NCBI GenBank assembly: GCA_037976565.1
Contig: CP137679.1
Coordinates: forward strand, 30,324,534 to 30,388,533
Source: Mesocentrotus franciscanus
Taxonomy: Eukaryota > Echinodermata > Echinoidea > Camarodonta > Strongylocentrotidae
Reading direction: 5' to 3'
DNA length: 64,000 nucleotides
Numbering within the stretch: position 1 is the first letter of the stretch; each line of letters starts with the position of its first letter. Position numbers and translations under genes: made by a program. Positions 52,201 through 53,078 of the stretch are shown here, one piece after another. The notes below the pieces were generated by a model. It saw only the letters and a program-made list of their open reading frames with translations. It did not search any database and was not told the origin of the DNA.

Positions 52201-52914
52201 AACGAAGAACGCTAAACTAAGCGTCAACAAAGGGCTAAGAAAGGAAGAACGCTTATCTTAGCGTCAACAAAAGAAATTAACACACAGCGCTCAACCATAG
52301 AGCCGCACCGTAAACTATACTAGAGGTATGCACAAAGAAATGCCTTAACAAAAACACTAAGTGAAAAAGCCCGGTACACAAATTACTGTGTCCGGGACTG
52401 AACTCAAAAAGGGAAGTTCGGTCGGCAAAAGTGAACACTAATTACTGCCAAAATAAAGTGACTTAGGGTTAAAAAACCGAACCAAAATGTATAAAAACAA
52501 ATTGGAACTGGAAATGACAGAAAGAAAGCACTCCAAAACGCTGCGAGGAGCAAAAACTCCAAATTTAGCGCTAGAGACTTATCTGTACTCCTTAACGAAT
52601 GACTGCGAAAAGAGAGAGAAGTTTGTATGCGGACGTAGAGTGCGCGTGACTGAAGGGTATATCGGGGTGGGGTATGCACAACTGTGACTTTTTTATTTTC
52701 GATGACTGCTTTGTCTGGAGGACTAAGCAATAATAGGTAGATACATATGATTTATTGTGGTAAATATATCAGTTTCTTATCAATGATGCATGTGACGTCA
52801 CATTTTGATATTCTCAATTTCATCTTAAACTTACTTGATCGTTGGTTCTTGATGAAGTATAACTGAAGACGCTCCTTGAAGGATTTGTCATCTACGAAGA
52901 ATTCCACCCGTACT
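707..52914 (-). CDS. KCNT: KCNT/Slo2 sodium-activated K+ channel gene, partial, 20 exons seen
   Basis: This is the one host gene. Its product is a tetrameric plasma-membrane K+ channel of the Slo2 (Slack/Slick) family, which is opened by cytoplasmic Na+ and sets firing adaptation in neurons. Joined exons give about 840 residues: pre-S1 ([16 protein letters not shown]), S1 to S6, filter TVGYGD, the post-S6 match [20 protein letters not shown], a complete RCK1 ending near NPGPRHIM, a linker of about 220 residues and the start of RCK2 ([13 protein letters not shown]). Vertebrate KCNT1 has about 1200 residues, so some 350-400 C-terminal residues and the N-terminus are missing. Exon phases agree at every junction from E1 to E19, which argues for a functional gene. 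Introns are 0.3 to 15.4 kb. KCNT1 versus KCNT2 cannot be decided; a single invertebrate ancestor gene is likely. No promoter or poly(A) site is in view. Confidence 0.96.
844..2148. other. intron E19-E20
   Basis: It holds a MITE (1227-1540). At about 1600-1820 there is a degenerate tandem repeat of about 90 bp: GCAAGAA motifs recur near 1619, 1714 and 1800, each followed by AT-rich sequence with TACATGTACAT. A weak exon-like frame at about 1020-1088 was considered and rejected. Confidence 0.6.
1227..1540. mobile_element. MITE, family CAGGGGGTGTTTCACAAAG (copy 1)
   Basis: Terminal inverted repeats begin GGGGGTGTTTCACAAAGATC and end GATCTTTGTGAAACACCCCC. Inner arms repeat AAGTTGGACTTAA / TTAAGTCCAACTT. 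The flanks CAG..CAG could be a 3-bp target duplication. It has no coding capacity and closely matches 24785-25093. Confidence 0.85.
2149..2254 (-). CDS. KCNT: KCNT exon E19: pre-RCK2
   Basis: 106 nt; joins E18 to read [16 protein letters not shown], then [19 protein letters not shown]. This matches the vertebrate segment with PVSPYIG..CHLLP...CCLRLD just before RCK2. Acceptor TTTCAG|GTGG, donor GATCAG|GTAAAG. The codon is complete at the donor (phase 0). Confidence 0.95.
2255..2726. other. intron E18-E19 with tandem duplication
   Basis: At about 2320-2470 a unit of about 75 bp is duplicated: GAGTTTGTGTATC..GTACA and AACATAATCAG.ACAAGAA each occur twice. Nothing else is recognised. Confidence 0.5.
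2727..3030 (-). CDS. KCNT: KCNT exon E18: acidic linker
   Basis: 304 nt. Encodes a Pro/Gly/Asp-rich linker with [40 protein letters not shown] and ending VWDEEDP. The SDPEDD motif is shared with vertebrate KCNT proteins just before the RCK2 entry. Acceptor CCCCAG|GTGGAC, donor GATCC|GTAAGT. The exon is more GC-rich than its flanks. A plus-strand ORF over it is a shadow. Confidence 0.95.
3424..3567 (-). CDS. KCNT: KCNT exon E17: serine-rich linker
   Basis: 144 nt. Encodes [20 protein letters not shown] followed by a Ser/Thr-rich stretch, [15 protein letters not shown]. Low-complexity RCK1-RCK2 linker, poorly conserved in the family and a likely site of phosphorylation or alternative splicing (inference). 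Acceptor CTATAG|GTTC, donor ATCAG|GTTAGA. Phase agrees with both neighbours. Confidence 0.85.
4000..4262 (-). CDS. KCNT: KCNT exon E16: RCK1 C-terminal lobe
   Basis: 263 nt. Begins YGVSLVGI after E15's HAHKK, then [20 protein letters not shown] and SPEENSAF. These are hallmark KCNT residues (vertebrate NPGPRHIM...YINITKEENSAF). The 3' half is acidic and polar linker ([14 protein letters not shown]). Acceptor TTCCCAG|GTATGG, donor GTCG|GTAAGG. Confidence 0.97.
4263..4824. other. intron E15-E16
   Basis: AT-rich intron sequence. I see no repeat, RNA gene or further exon in it. Confidence 0.5.
4825..4974 (-). CDS. KCNT: KCNT exon E15: RCK1
   Basis: 150 nt. Encodes [20 protein letters not shown], then [18 protein letters not shown] and [10 protein letters not shown], near-identical to vertebrate KCNT ([12 protein letters not shown]...FTYAAFHAHKK). 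Acceptor ATCTTACAG|GGAAGG, donor AAGAA|GTAAGTC. A palindromic MITE begins only about 30 bp upstream of the acceptor (see 5005-8298). Confidence 0.98.
5028..8076 (+). pseudogene. LINE ORF2 (endonuclease + reverse transcriptase), frameshifted
   Basis: Endonuclease motifs: [12 protein letters not shown] (about 5293), [30 protein letters not shown] (about 5680), ISDHDCPLL (about 5900). RT motifs: [12 protein letters not shown] (about 6630), [23 protein letters not shown] (about 7010), [10 protein letters not shown] (about 7190) and the catalytic FADDA at about 7276, where many relatives have YADD. The C-terminal region ends WNSLPSEIV. The frame changes near 5475, near 6095 and between about 6200 and 6250, so this copy cannot make an intact protein. 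A Cys-rich N-terminus (CNKCGMHN) is typical of ORF2 in this group. Confidence 0.93.
5028..8235 (+). mobile_element. 5'-truncated CR1/L2-like non-LTR retrotransposon (LINE)
   Basis: About 3.2 kb, antisense to the channel gene. It begins inside ORF2 at a Cys-rich start ([10 protein letters not shown]) and carries an APE-type endonuclease, a reverse transcriptase and a short 3' UTR ending in AGA repeats (8221-8235) rather than poly(A). The clean empty site is known from sibling MITE copies. Short duplication, 5' truncation and simple-repeat tail fit target-primed reverse transcription by the CR1/L2/Jockey group; the exact clade is not assigned. Confidence 0.92.
8429..8537 (-). CDS. KCNT: KCNT exon E14: RCK1
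   Basis: 109 nt. Encodes [20 protein letters not shown] then [16 protein letters not shown], matching vertebrate [21 protein letters not shown]...LLVHTSRG. Acceptor CTGCATTCAG|ACCATG, donor GGGGT|GTAAGT. The region just upstream on the gene strand is a giant CT tract. Confidence 0.98.
8550..9160. repeat. purine tract (GGAAGGAGAAAGAGAG)n, about 600 bp
   Basis: Nearly pure purine on the plus strand, built of GGGGAGGA, GAAAGAGAG and GGAAGGA variants. On the channel strand it is a polypyrimidine run ending about 12 bp before the E14 acceptor. Long open frames across it are composition artefacts. Confidence 0.95.
9326..9603. mobile_element. MITE, family CAGGGGGTGTTTCACAAAG (copy 2)
   Basis: Arms GGGGGTGTTTCACAAAGACT and AGTCTTTGTGAAACACCCCC extend inward through AAGTTGGACTTAAGTATAAC and the AACAATGGCACGAACGGCC / GGCCGTTCGTGCCATTGTT pair. 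Near-identical to 15937-16217, implying recent activity. Ends are CAG..CTG. Confidence 0.9.
9954..10062 (-). CDS. KCNT: KCNT exon E13: RCK1
   Basis: 109 nt. Encodes [20 protein letters not shown] then [16 protein letters not shown], matching vertebrate [34 protein letters not shown]. Acceptor TTTTGTAG|GATCAG, donor TTTGCAG|GTGGGT. Confidence 0.98.
10113..10331. mobile_element. GGAGCCAGAAGGG hairpin element interrupted by a second MITE
   Basis: The outer element starts GGAGCCAGAAGGG at about 10115 and reaches CCCTTCTGG at 10171; its end TGGCTCTGAACAG resumes at 10318. The insert 10172-10317 has ends GCCCCATTTCACAAAAC..GTTTCGTGAAAC-like (GCTTTGTGAAACGGGTCCC) and is flanked by TGG on both sides, a 3-bp target duplication. 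Confidence 0.8.
12067..12355. repeat. minisatellite, unit about 33-36 bp, about 9 copies
   Basis: Unit of the form GGTCTTGAATGGATAC-ATAAGGTTATAACTAT repeated head to tail, with short (AT)n length changes between units. There are no spacers of unique sequence, so it is not a CRISPR array. Confidence 0.92.
12667..12952. mobile_element. TTAA-flanked MITE, 286 bp, GC-rich
   Basis: TTAA then AGGGAGTGTAGCATG at the left; CATGCTACACTCCCT then TTAA at the right, giving perfect inverted ends with a TTAA duplication as in piggyBac or Kolobok-type elements. The interior is clearly more GC- and CpG-rich (for example GCACGCGCTAGCG) than the surrounding intron. No ORF of note. Confidence 0.85.
13000..13620. 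repeat. degenerate tandem repeat, unit about 116-129 bp
   Basis: Phrases CTGAATCCT..AGGGTA near 13097, 13213, 13342 and 13471, GGATGCAGATAG..TTCTTACACATTTGTCT and ATGCTTTGGTATTGAGAG recur in order. About four to five diverged copies. ORFs here (for example 13407-13946) have no family resemblance. Confidence 0.65.
14050..14690. repeat. low-complexity GA and A-rich tracts
   Basis: GA-rich microsatellite near 14050-14100, A-rich run near 14420-14450 and (GA)n at about 14652-14672. The sequence between is ordinary AT-rich intron with nothing recognised. Confidence 0.7.
15283..15690. mobile_element. MITE with AAGGGTGCGTTTATGCTC ends
   Basis: Left end AAGGGTGCGTTTATGCTCAC and right end GAGCATAAACGCACCCTT are inverted copies. 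An internal triplet of (CGTAAACGCTCAT) near 15335-15362 and further inverted blocks (AAACGCACC, CGATCGTAAACGC) give a folded interior. Related ends at 33289-33729 (GGGTGCGTTCAA). Confidence 0.8.
15937..16217. mobile_element. MITE, family CAGGGGGTGTTTCACAAAG (copy 3)
   Basis: Near-identical to the copy at 9326 (same arms and same interior with ATGGTAAAAAATCTACAAAT), also bounded by CAG..CTG. A 106-residue plus-strand ORF over it is a by-product of the repeat. Confidence 0.9.
16450..16538. mobile_element. TTAACCC small palindromic MITE (decayed copy)
   Basis: Contains CATTGCCTACTGGAACCGAG and TTAAGCCTGTGGGGTTGAGA then AATTCAGTAGG, aligning with the family at 5005 and 32318. Confidence 0.75.
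17243..17306 (-). CDS. KCNT: KCNT exon E12: RCK1
   Basis: 64 nt. Encodes [20 protein letters not shown] then A, matching vertebrate [22 protein letters not shown]. Acceptor TTACAG|GATGG, donor GAAGCT|GTAAGTG. Phase agrees with E11 and E13. Confidence 0.97.
17410..17470. repeat. GGAGCCAGAAGGGC hairpin element
   Basis: GGAGCCAGAAGGGCATTAAC followed about 25 bp later by the inverted TTCACTAACACCCTTCTGG. One of at least eight copies in the window (see findings). Confidence 0.85.
17471..19410. other. remainder of intron E11-E12
   Basis: AT-rich intron. Several 60-110 residue ORFs in both orientations have no recognisable family and no splice support. I see no repeat family member here. Confidence 0.5.
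19411..19547 (-). CDS. KCNT: KCNT exon E11: RCK1
   Basis: 137 nt. Encodes [46 protein letters not shown]. Matches vertebrate YYVVILCPTE...[25 protein letters not shown]. Acceptor TTCTAG|GATTTC, donor TGCAG|GTATTT. Confidence 0.98.
20018..20182 (-). CDS. KCNT: KCNT exon E10: S6-RCK1 link and first Rossmann unit
   Basis: 165 nt, 55 whole codons. Encodes [55 protein letters not shown]. The [15 protein letters not shown] and DFLNEFYAH blocks are diagnostic for KCNT. Acceptor CTACAG|TTGG, donor CTCCAG|GTATGT. Confidence 0.98.
20786..20975 (-). CDS. KCNT: KCNT exon E9: pore helix, filter and S6
   Basis: 190 nt. Encodes [69 protein letters not shown] is the K+ selectivity filter. IWPSQ and the hydrophobic S6 follow as in KCNT1/2. 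Acceptor CTGCCAG|TGCC, donor GTACAG|GTCAGA. All filter residues are intact, consistent with a conducting channel. Confidence 0.98.
21201..21405. mobile_element. TTAA-flanked MITE, 205 bp
   Basis: TTAA-AGAGCAAGTCC at the left and GGACTTGCCCT-TTAA at the right. Perfect short inverted ends with a TTAA duplication. Confidence 0.8.
21820..21960 (-). pseudogene. KCNT: decayed duplicate of KCNT exon E8
   Basis: On the minus strand 21885-21945 reads [20 protein letters not shown], clearly homologous to E8 ([20 protein letters not shown]) about 183 bp away. Shared flanking GGAGTGGGAT at 21828 and 21981 shows that a larger segment was duplicated. The first codons (NDLHR) and the GTAAGC donor are lost, so it looks like a dead exon rather than a mutually exclusive one, although the frame is still open across the S5-like part. 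Confidence 0.75.
22056..22150 (-). CDS. KCNT: KCNT exon E8: S5
   Basis: 95 nt. Encodes [20 protein letters not shown] then [11 protein letters not shown], matching vertebrate [31 protein letters not shown] (S4-S5 linker and S5). Acceptor TTTTCAG|AACGAT, donor ACCTG|GTAAGC. A decayed duplicate lies just downstream. Confidence 0.97.
22300..22632 (-). mobile_element. tRNA-derived SINE, inverted copy
   Basis: Read on the minus strand: AGGTGTCATAGTTGAGTGG head with tRNA-like A and B boxes, then CACTAATGTCCTTTGGC and the CACTC..CCCAGG..AAATGGG body shared with the SINE at 23375, ending near GCGCTACATAAATCGTTATT. Confidence 0.75.
23015..23272 (-). mobile_element. tRNA-derived SINE, inverted copy
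   Basis: The body phrases CCAGGTACCCATTTAAACC, GTGGAGAGTGGCAAATG and CCTGCCAAAGGACGTTAA are the reverse complement of the SINE body at 23375. The tRNA-like head near 23200-23270 is diverged. Confidence 0.7.
23375..23754 (+). mobile_element. tRNA-derived SINE
   Basis: Head resembles a tRNA: A-box-like TGGACGAGTGG (about 23382) and B box GGTTCAAGTCC (about 23426), with CACAAGGTCC before it. The body has TTTGGCAAGACATTTATCTA, CACTCTCCACCTAGGTG and GTAAAGCGCTTTGAGAGGGC, and the tail is (TTA)n at about 23740. It is inserted next to a (GA)n run on both sides. It is too long and lacks a clean cloverleaf, so not a tRNA gene. Confidence 0.82.
23963..24019. repeat. GGAGCCAGAAGGGC hairpin element
   Basis: TTTGGAGCCAGAAGGCATAA paired with TTAGTGCCCTTTCGGTTCC downstream. 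A half copy (CGCCCTTCTGGTTC) lies near 24155. Confidence 0.75.
24372..24455 (-). CDS. KCNT: KCNT exon E7: S4
   Basis: 84 nt, 28 codons: [20 protein letters not shown] then KYLLENLF. Matches vertebrate [28 protein letters not shown]. As in other Slo2 channels this S4 lacks the regular array of arginines seen in voltage-gated channels. Acceptor TATTACAG|ATTTTC, donor CTTTTT|GTAAGT. Confidence 0.97.
24785..25093. mobile_element. MITE, family CAGGGGGTGTTTCACAAAG (copy 4)
   Basis: Arms GGGGTGTTTCACAAAGATCC and GGATCTTTGTGAAAACCCC. Interior is collinear with 1227-1540 (GGAAAGCCGTTAGCATCTTT, ATTTTCTATTATCAAGGAGA). Flanks CTG..CTG fit a 3-bp duplication. Confidence 0.85.
25225..25299 (-). CDS. KCNT: KCNT exon E6: S3
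   Basis: 75 nt, 25 codons: [20 protein letters not shown] then PFIVT. Matches vertebrate [25 protein letters not shown]. Acceptor GTAACAG|GGC, donor GTTACA|GTAAGT. Confidence 0.96.
25300..26185. other. intron E5-E6
   Basis: AT-rich; (TA)-rich palindromic stretch near 25480-25505. Nothing else recognised. Confidence 0.45.
26186..26294 (-). CDS. KCNT: KCNT exon E5: S2
   Basis: 109 nt. Encodes [20 protein letters not shown] then [16 protein letters not shown]. Matches vertebrate [36 protein letters not shown]. Acceptor TTTGTAG|GCTTG, donor CACAAG|GTTAGT. The first base completes the Trp codon split with E4. Confidence 0.97.
26295..29228. other. first part of 15.4 kb intron E4-E5
   Basis: AT-rich intron with a (GA)n microsatellite near 28196-28230 and (CT)n near 28998-29045. 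An AATAAATAAAATTGAAATTG tail near 28550-28575 resembles a retroposon 3' end. A diverged half of the GGAGCCAGAAGG family lies near 26955 and 29108. No exon or RNA gene is seen. Confidence 0.5.
29229..29537. mobile_element. MITE with ACAGTCAAACCTGTCTATA ends, holding a nested MITE
   Basis: Left end ACAGTCAAACCTGTCTATA and right end AAGACAGGTTTGACTGTA are inverted. Inside, at about 29352-29494, lies a second palindromic element with ends GGCAGCGTTTCACGAAAC and GTTT-CATGAAACAATGCC, flanked by CTG on both sides. A diverged outer-family relative is at 39565-39737. Confidence 0.8.
30985..31206. repeat. GA-rich microsatellite, about 200 bp
   Basis: AGAG/GGGA/AGAC repeats from about 31015 to 31206. 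Serine/leucine-rich ORFs on the minus strand are translations of the repeat. Confidence 0.9.
31960..32275. repeat. degenerate short tandem repeat (TGAAAATGTGTATTCATTG-like)
   Basis: Around a dozen loosely spaced copies of a motif of about 20-25 bp of the form TATTNATTGAAA-TGTGTA. Heavily diverged. Confidence 0.55.
32318..32398. mobile_element. TTAACCC small palindromic MITE (intact copy)
   Basis: TTAATCCTTTGCTTACAGGA, TTAAGCCTATGGGAATGAGA, AATGCAGTAGTCAATGGGTT. Shows the uninterrupted form of the element split by the LINE at 5028. Confidence 0.85.
32990..33135. repeat. dispersed repeat, pair with 34470-34580
   Basis: TATGCCAACACTAACGAGCC, CTTCTCACAG and AGCCTGAAGG.TAATGTGA occur here and at about 34499-34575. 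Unknown family, non-coding. Confidence 0.65.
33289..33729. mobile_element. MITE with AAGGGTGCGTTCAA ends, about 440 bp
   Basis: Ends AAGGGTGCGTTCAAGCGAT and ..GATTGAACGCACCCTTA are inverted copies; GAATCACGGTT/ACAAAACG blocks repeat in both orientations inside. Left flank TTAA, right TTAG, so a TTAA duplication with one change is possible. Confidence 0.8.
33839..34166. mobile_element. 328-bp palindrome whose arms carry histone-type mRNA 3'-end signals
   Basis: Two arms of about 97 bp (33839-33936 and 34069-34166) are near-perfect inverted copies. On the plus strand the right part has stem-loops AGTCTTTTTCAAGACT (34044-34059), AGTCCTTTTCAGGACT (34068-34083) and GAGTTCTTTTCAGAACTC (34109-34126). 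Between the second and third lies CAAGAAAGA at 34093-34101, nine bases after the stem-loop. Metazoan histone mRNA ends have a 6-bp stem with a UUUC-type loop, then a purine-rich element that in sea urchins is typically CAAGAAAGA and pairs with U7 snRNA. The left arm has the same stem-loop plus element on the minus strand. No histone coding sequence is present. Flanks share AAGATATGCATTA. Confidence 0.8.
34068..34101 (+). promoter_or_regulatory. histone-like 3' stem-loop plus CAAGAAAGA element
   Basis: Preceded by ACACCAAC as in histone 3' UTRs. Six-base stem AGTCCT/AGGACT, loop TTTC, spacer ACACACCCT, then CAAGAAAGA. It differs from the usual GGCTCT stem by compensated bases, so pairing is kept. 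Mirror copy on the minus strand at 33904-33936. Whether any transcript uses it is unknown. Confidence 0.65.
35404..35571. repeat. dispersed repeat of about 168 bp (pair with 54226)
   Basis: TCTGCACTAGTTTGGCCAGG, TGGTCACTGACAGGTGGTTA and AAGAGGATCATGGGGGA.C occur in the same order at 54226-54393. Non-coding; unknown class. Confidence 0.75.
36357..36650 (+). mobile_element. tRNA-derived SINE
   Basis: Same family as 23375: head GTCATGGTCGAGTGGATATG, B-box-like region AGTTTGAGTCAC, then CTTTGGCAAGACATTAATCT, CACTCGACCCAGGTGAGGTA and GCGCTATATAAGTGG, ending (ATT)n near 36640. Confidence 0.8.
36652..36885 (-). pseudogene. LINE ORF2 C-terminal fragment
   Basis: Frame reads [20 protein letters not shown] then [18 protein letters not shown]. 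This is the conserved tail of CR1/L2-type reverse transcriptase proteins (..R.F..A...WN.LP......F...LK..LF). Only the last 70 or so codons are present and no RT core is nearby, so it is a 5'-truncated remnant, abutting the SINE. Confidence 0.8.
37312..37367. repeat. GGAGCCAGAAGGGC hairpin element
   Basis: TTTAGAGCCAGAATGTGTTA pairs with AATGCCTTTCTGGCTCTAAA. Confidence 0.8.
37925..38190 (-). mobile_element. 7SL-like SINE or 7SL RNA pseudogene
   Basis: On the minus strand the first 90 bases (38190 to 38100) read GGCGTTATGGCGTGCGCCTG-TAATCCAGCTA, close to the SRP 7SL RNA 5' domain (GGCGCGTGCCTGTAGTCCCAGCTAC). A B-box-like GCGGGTTCGAAAC follows at 38105-38118. The rest (to about 37925) is non-7SL sequence. 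A head plus unrelated body suggests a SINE; a degraded pseudogene is the alternative. Confidence 0.55.
38750..39125. repeat. (CT)n microsatellite followed by a retroposon-like 3' tail
   Basis: CTCTCTCT-rich run at about 38755-38930, then AT-rich sequence ending AATAAACCATTTTCAATTCA at 39101-39120 with TTCAA repeats, typical of some LINE or SINE tails. No coding part is seen. Confidence 0.55.
39460..39737. mobile_element. hairpin element plus decayed GTCAAACCTGTCTATA-type MITE
   Basis: 39460-39510 pairs CCAGGAGGGTATTA with TTGATGCCCTTCTGGCTC. 39565-39737 carries GTGAAACTTGTATATAAA, AAGTGGTCTTTATAGGCAGG and TGGTCACTAAAGCAGGGTTG, a diverged copy of the MITE at 29229. Confidence 0.65.
39932..40050. 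mobile_element. MITE with GGGCCCCGTCTTATAAAGAG ends
   Basis: GGGCCCCGTCTTATAAAGAG at the left, CTCTTTATAAGATGGGCCC at the right; ends relate to the GGGCCCCATTTCACAAAAC element at 10172. Confidence 0.8.
40312..40434. repeat. long palindrome
   Basis: Core 40347-40410: GGCGATCTGGATGTAGCTAT and ATAGCTACATCAGATCGCC are inverted around GAAGCGAAGC. The outer ACAAACTATC/GATAGTTTG also pair. Hairpin of about 120 nt. Confidence 0.85.
40649..40735. repeat. perfect 55-bp palindrome plus smaller one
   Basis: AAAGTGCGTTGCACCCGGTA is exactly inverted as TACCGGGTGCAACGCACTTT (40649-40703), centre TAGTACTACTA. A second, GTAGATAGTACTACTATC-like palindrome overlaps at about 40711-40730. Confidence 0.9.
41718..41753 (-). 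CDS. KCNT: KCNT microexon E4: S1-S2 loop
   Basis: 36 nt. Completes the split codon from E3 and reads [11 protein letters not shown] then the split Trp codon finished by E5. Vertebrate equivalent is the end of the S1-S2 extracellular loop (..SEINWAPILWV). Acceptor TTTTTTCAG|CTTG, donor GATTG|GTAAGT. Recognised by phase and by the resulting DWLAMLWV junction. Confidence 0.9.
42629..42688 (-). CDS. KCNT: KCNT exon E3: S1-S2 extracellular loop
   Basis: 60 nt. Reads [19 protein letters not shown]. Two cysteines flank an NNT N-glycosylation sequon; vertebrate KCNT has a Cys-containing loop with an NYS sequon here (CWGCPKQNYS). Acceptor ATTTTCAG|CTATGG, donor ATGAG|GTAAGC. Confidence 0.9.
43034..43113. 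mobile_element. TTAACCC small palindromic MITE
   Basis: TTAACCCCTTGACTATGGGT, GTGTTAAGCCTATCACAATG, GAATTAAGTAGTCTATAGGT then TAA. Confidence 0.8.
43508..43572. repeat. GGAGCCAGAAGGGC hairpin element
   Basis: AAGAGCCAGAAGGACATTAA pairs with TTACTAATGCCCTTCTGGCT. Confidence 0.85.
43979..44051. mobile_element. TTAACCC small palindromic MITE, opposite orientation
   Basis: TTAACCCATTGACAATCTCT ... GATACAGGAGCCACCGGTCC, AGTAGGCAATGGGTTAA. Confidence 0.8.
44165..44452 (-). mobile_element. two partial tRNA-SINE copies in tandem
   Basis: Two consecutive blocks each contain GAGTGGCAA..TAAATTAATG, then a reverse-complement B box (GATTTGAACCCTGAAC) and CAGT.A..TATC.ACC..ACCAC, matching the SINE head and body on the minus strand. 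Confidence 0.7.
44864..44918. repeat. GGAGCCAGAAGGGC hairpin element
   Basis: TTGCAAGAAGGGCAGAAGTT pairs loosely with AATTTAACACCCTTCTGGCT. Confidence 0.7.
45338..45437 (-). CDS. KCNT: KCNT exon E2: S1
   Basis: 100 nt. Reads [20 protein letters not shown] then [12 protein letters not shown]. Matches vertebrate [28 protein letters not shown]. Acceptor GTGATAG|GTTTACG, donor AGTTG|GTAAGAA. The S1 hydrophobic stretch is complete. Confidence 0.97.
45438..46760. other. intron E1-E2, part left of the DIRS element
   Basis: AT-rich; poly(A) run near 46550-46563. Nothing else recognised. Confidence 0.5.
46802..46929. repeat. DIRS inverted terminal repeat, 3' side of element
   Basis: TATGTATCTACCTATTATTG ... 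GCATACAAACTT. Inverted copy at 52619-52747 with one A-run length difference. High identity indicates a fairly young insertion. Confidence 0.93.
47002..47098. repeat. DIRS internal complementary region (ICR)
   Basis: 47002-47055 is the reverse complement of the left outer end (46761-46813); 47056-47098 is the reverse complement of the right outer end (52723-52765). The two meet head to head at about 47055, recording the circle junction. This is the template thought to complete the element's ends in DIRS replication. Confidence 0.9.
47100..48092 (-). pseudogene. DIRS tyrosine recombinase, frameshifted
   Basis: N-terminal SAM-like part: [34 protein letters not shown] (about 48080-47940). Catalytic box I arginine in [12 protein letters not shown] (about 47700). 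Box II HDTRG with H and R near 47330, then [19 protein letters not shown], and the nucleophilic tyrosine in [10 protein letters not shown] near 47224. All catalytic residues R-H-R-W-Y are visible. The frame changes near 47730 and near 47540, so this copy is not translatable as one protein. Confidence 0.92.
48277..49730 (-). pseudogene. DIRS reverse transcriptase and RNase H, frameshifted
   Basis: [18 protein letters not shown] (about 49610), [13 protein letters not shown], and the catalytic [15 protein letters not shown] (about 49420), YLDDW being characteristic of DIRS RTs. The thumb reads [13 protein letters not shown] in another frame (about 49290). RNase [11 protein letters not shown] (about 48935), [10 protein letters not shown] (about 48845), [17 protein letters not shown] (about 48765), then [13 protein letters not shown] and [11 protein letters not shown]. 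The frame changes at least four times. Confidence 0.9.
49673..51257 (-). pseudogene. DIRS gag-like ORF, frameshifted
   Basis: Pieces in several frames: [20 protein letters not shown] (about 51160), [30 protein letters not shown] (about 50600), [18 protein letters not shown] (about 50400), and a basic Arg/Pro/Ser-rich end ([15 protein letters not shown], about 49900). Position and composition fit the nucleic-acid-binding gag of DIRS elements; sequence family support is weak because gag evolves fast. Confidence 0.7.
51260..52618 (-). other. DIRS 5' untranslated region with internal repeats
   Basis: 51260-51500 has three to four imperfect repeats of about 55 bp containing TGCTCGCT..CAAAG..GTGAGA and CAGCGAG; 52140-52270 has repeated GCTAAAC and GAACGCT..GCGTCAAC blocks. 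Likely part of the element's leader. Small ORFs here have no recognisable product. Confidence 0.6.
52619..52747. repeat. DIRS inverted terminal repeat, 5' side of element
   Basis: AAGTTTGTATGCGGACGTAG ... AGGTAGATACATA, inverted copy of 46802-46929. Confidence 0.93.
52835..52914 (-). CDS. KCNT: KCNT exon E1 (first recognised): pre-S1
   Basis: 80 nt. Reads [20 protein letters not shown] then IKNQRSS, matching vertebrate [28 protein letters not shown], about 60-90 residues into the protein. Acceptor ATCTTTTCAG|AGTACG means at least one further coding exon lies upstream. Donor ATCAA|GTAAGT is followed after only 69 bp by the DIRS element. Confidence 0.97.
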
Positions 52915-53016
52915 CTGAAAAGATACAATATAGATGGACCGGTCAATTTATATGATGCAGGCTTCATGCATCACAGCATACGACAACAGATGGGCTAAAC
53001 ATCAGGGTATCACCTT
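52915..53016. other. intron upstream of E1
   Basis: Start of at least 11 kb of non-coding sequence reaching 64000. I could not identify the N-terminal exon; it is weakly conserved in this family and may be outside. Confidence 0.5.
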
Positions 53017-53078
53017 CCTGGAGCCAGAAGGGGGTTAACTCTGTCTAAAGTGATATGAGTTATCGCCCTTCTGTATCA
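53017..53078. repeat. GGAGCCAGAAGGGC hairpin element
   Basis: CCTGGAGCCAGAAGGGGGTT pairs with GAGTTATCGCCCTTCTGTAT. Confidence 0.8.

Larger units (their letters stand above)
46761..52765 (-). mobile_element. complete DIRS-type tyrosine-recombinase retrotransposon
   Basis: About 6.0 kb, same strand as the channel gene. It has inverted terminal repeats of about 128 bp, an internal complementary region reproducing both outer ends, and coding regions in the order gag-like, RT-RNase H, tyrosine recombinase. DIRS elements integrate through a circular intermediate by site-specific recombination, so no target duplication is expected; none is seen. Termini were set from the circle junction preserved in the internal region: left end starts TAGTTAAATC at 46761, right end stops GGTAAAT at 52765. 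No DNA-methyltransferase (DAM) domain was recognised. Coding regions are frameshifted throughout. Confidence 0.92.
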
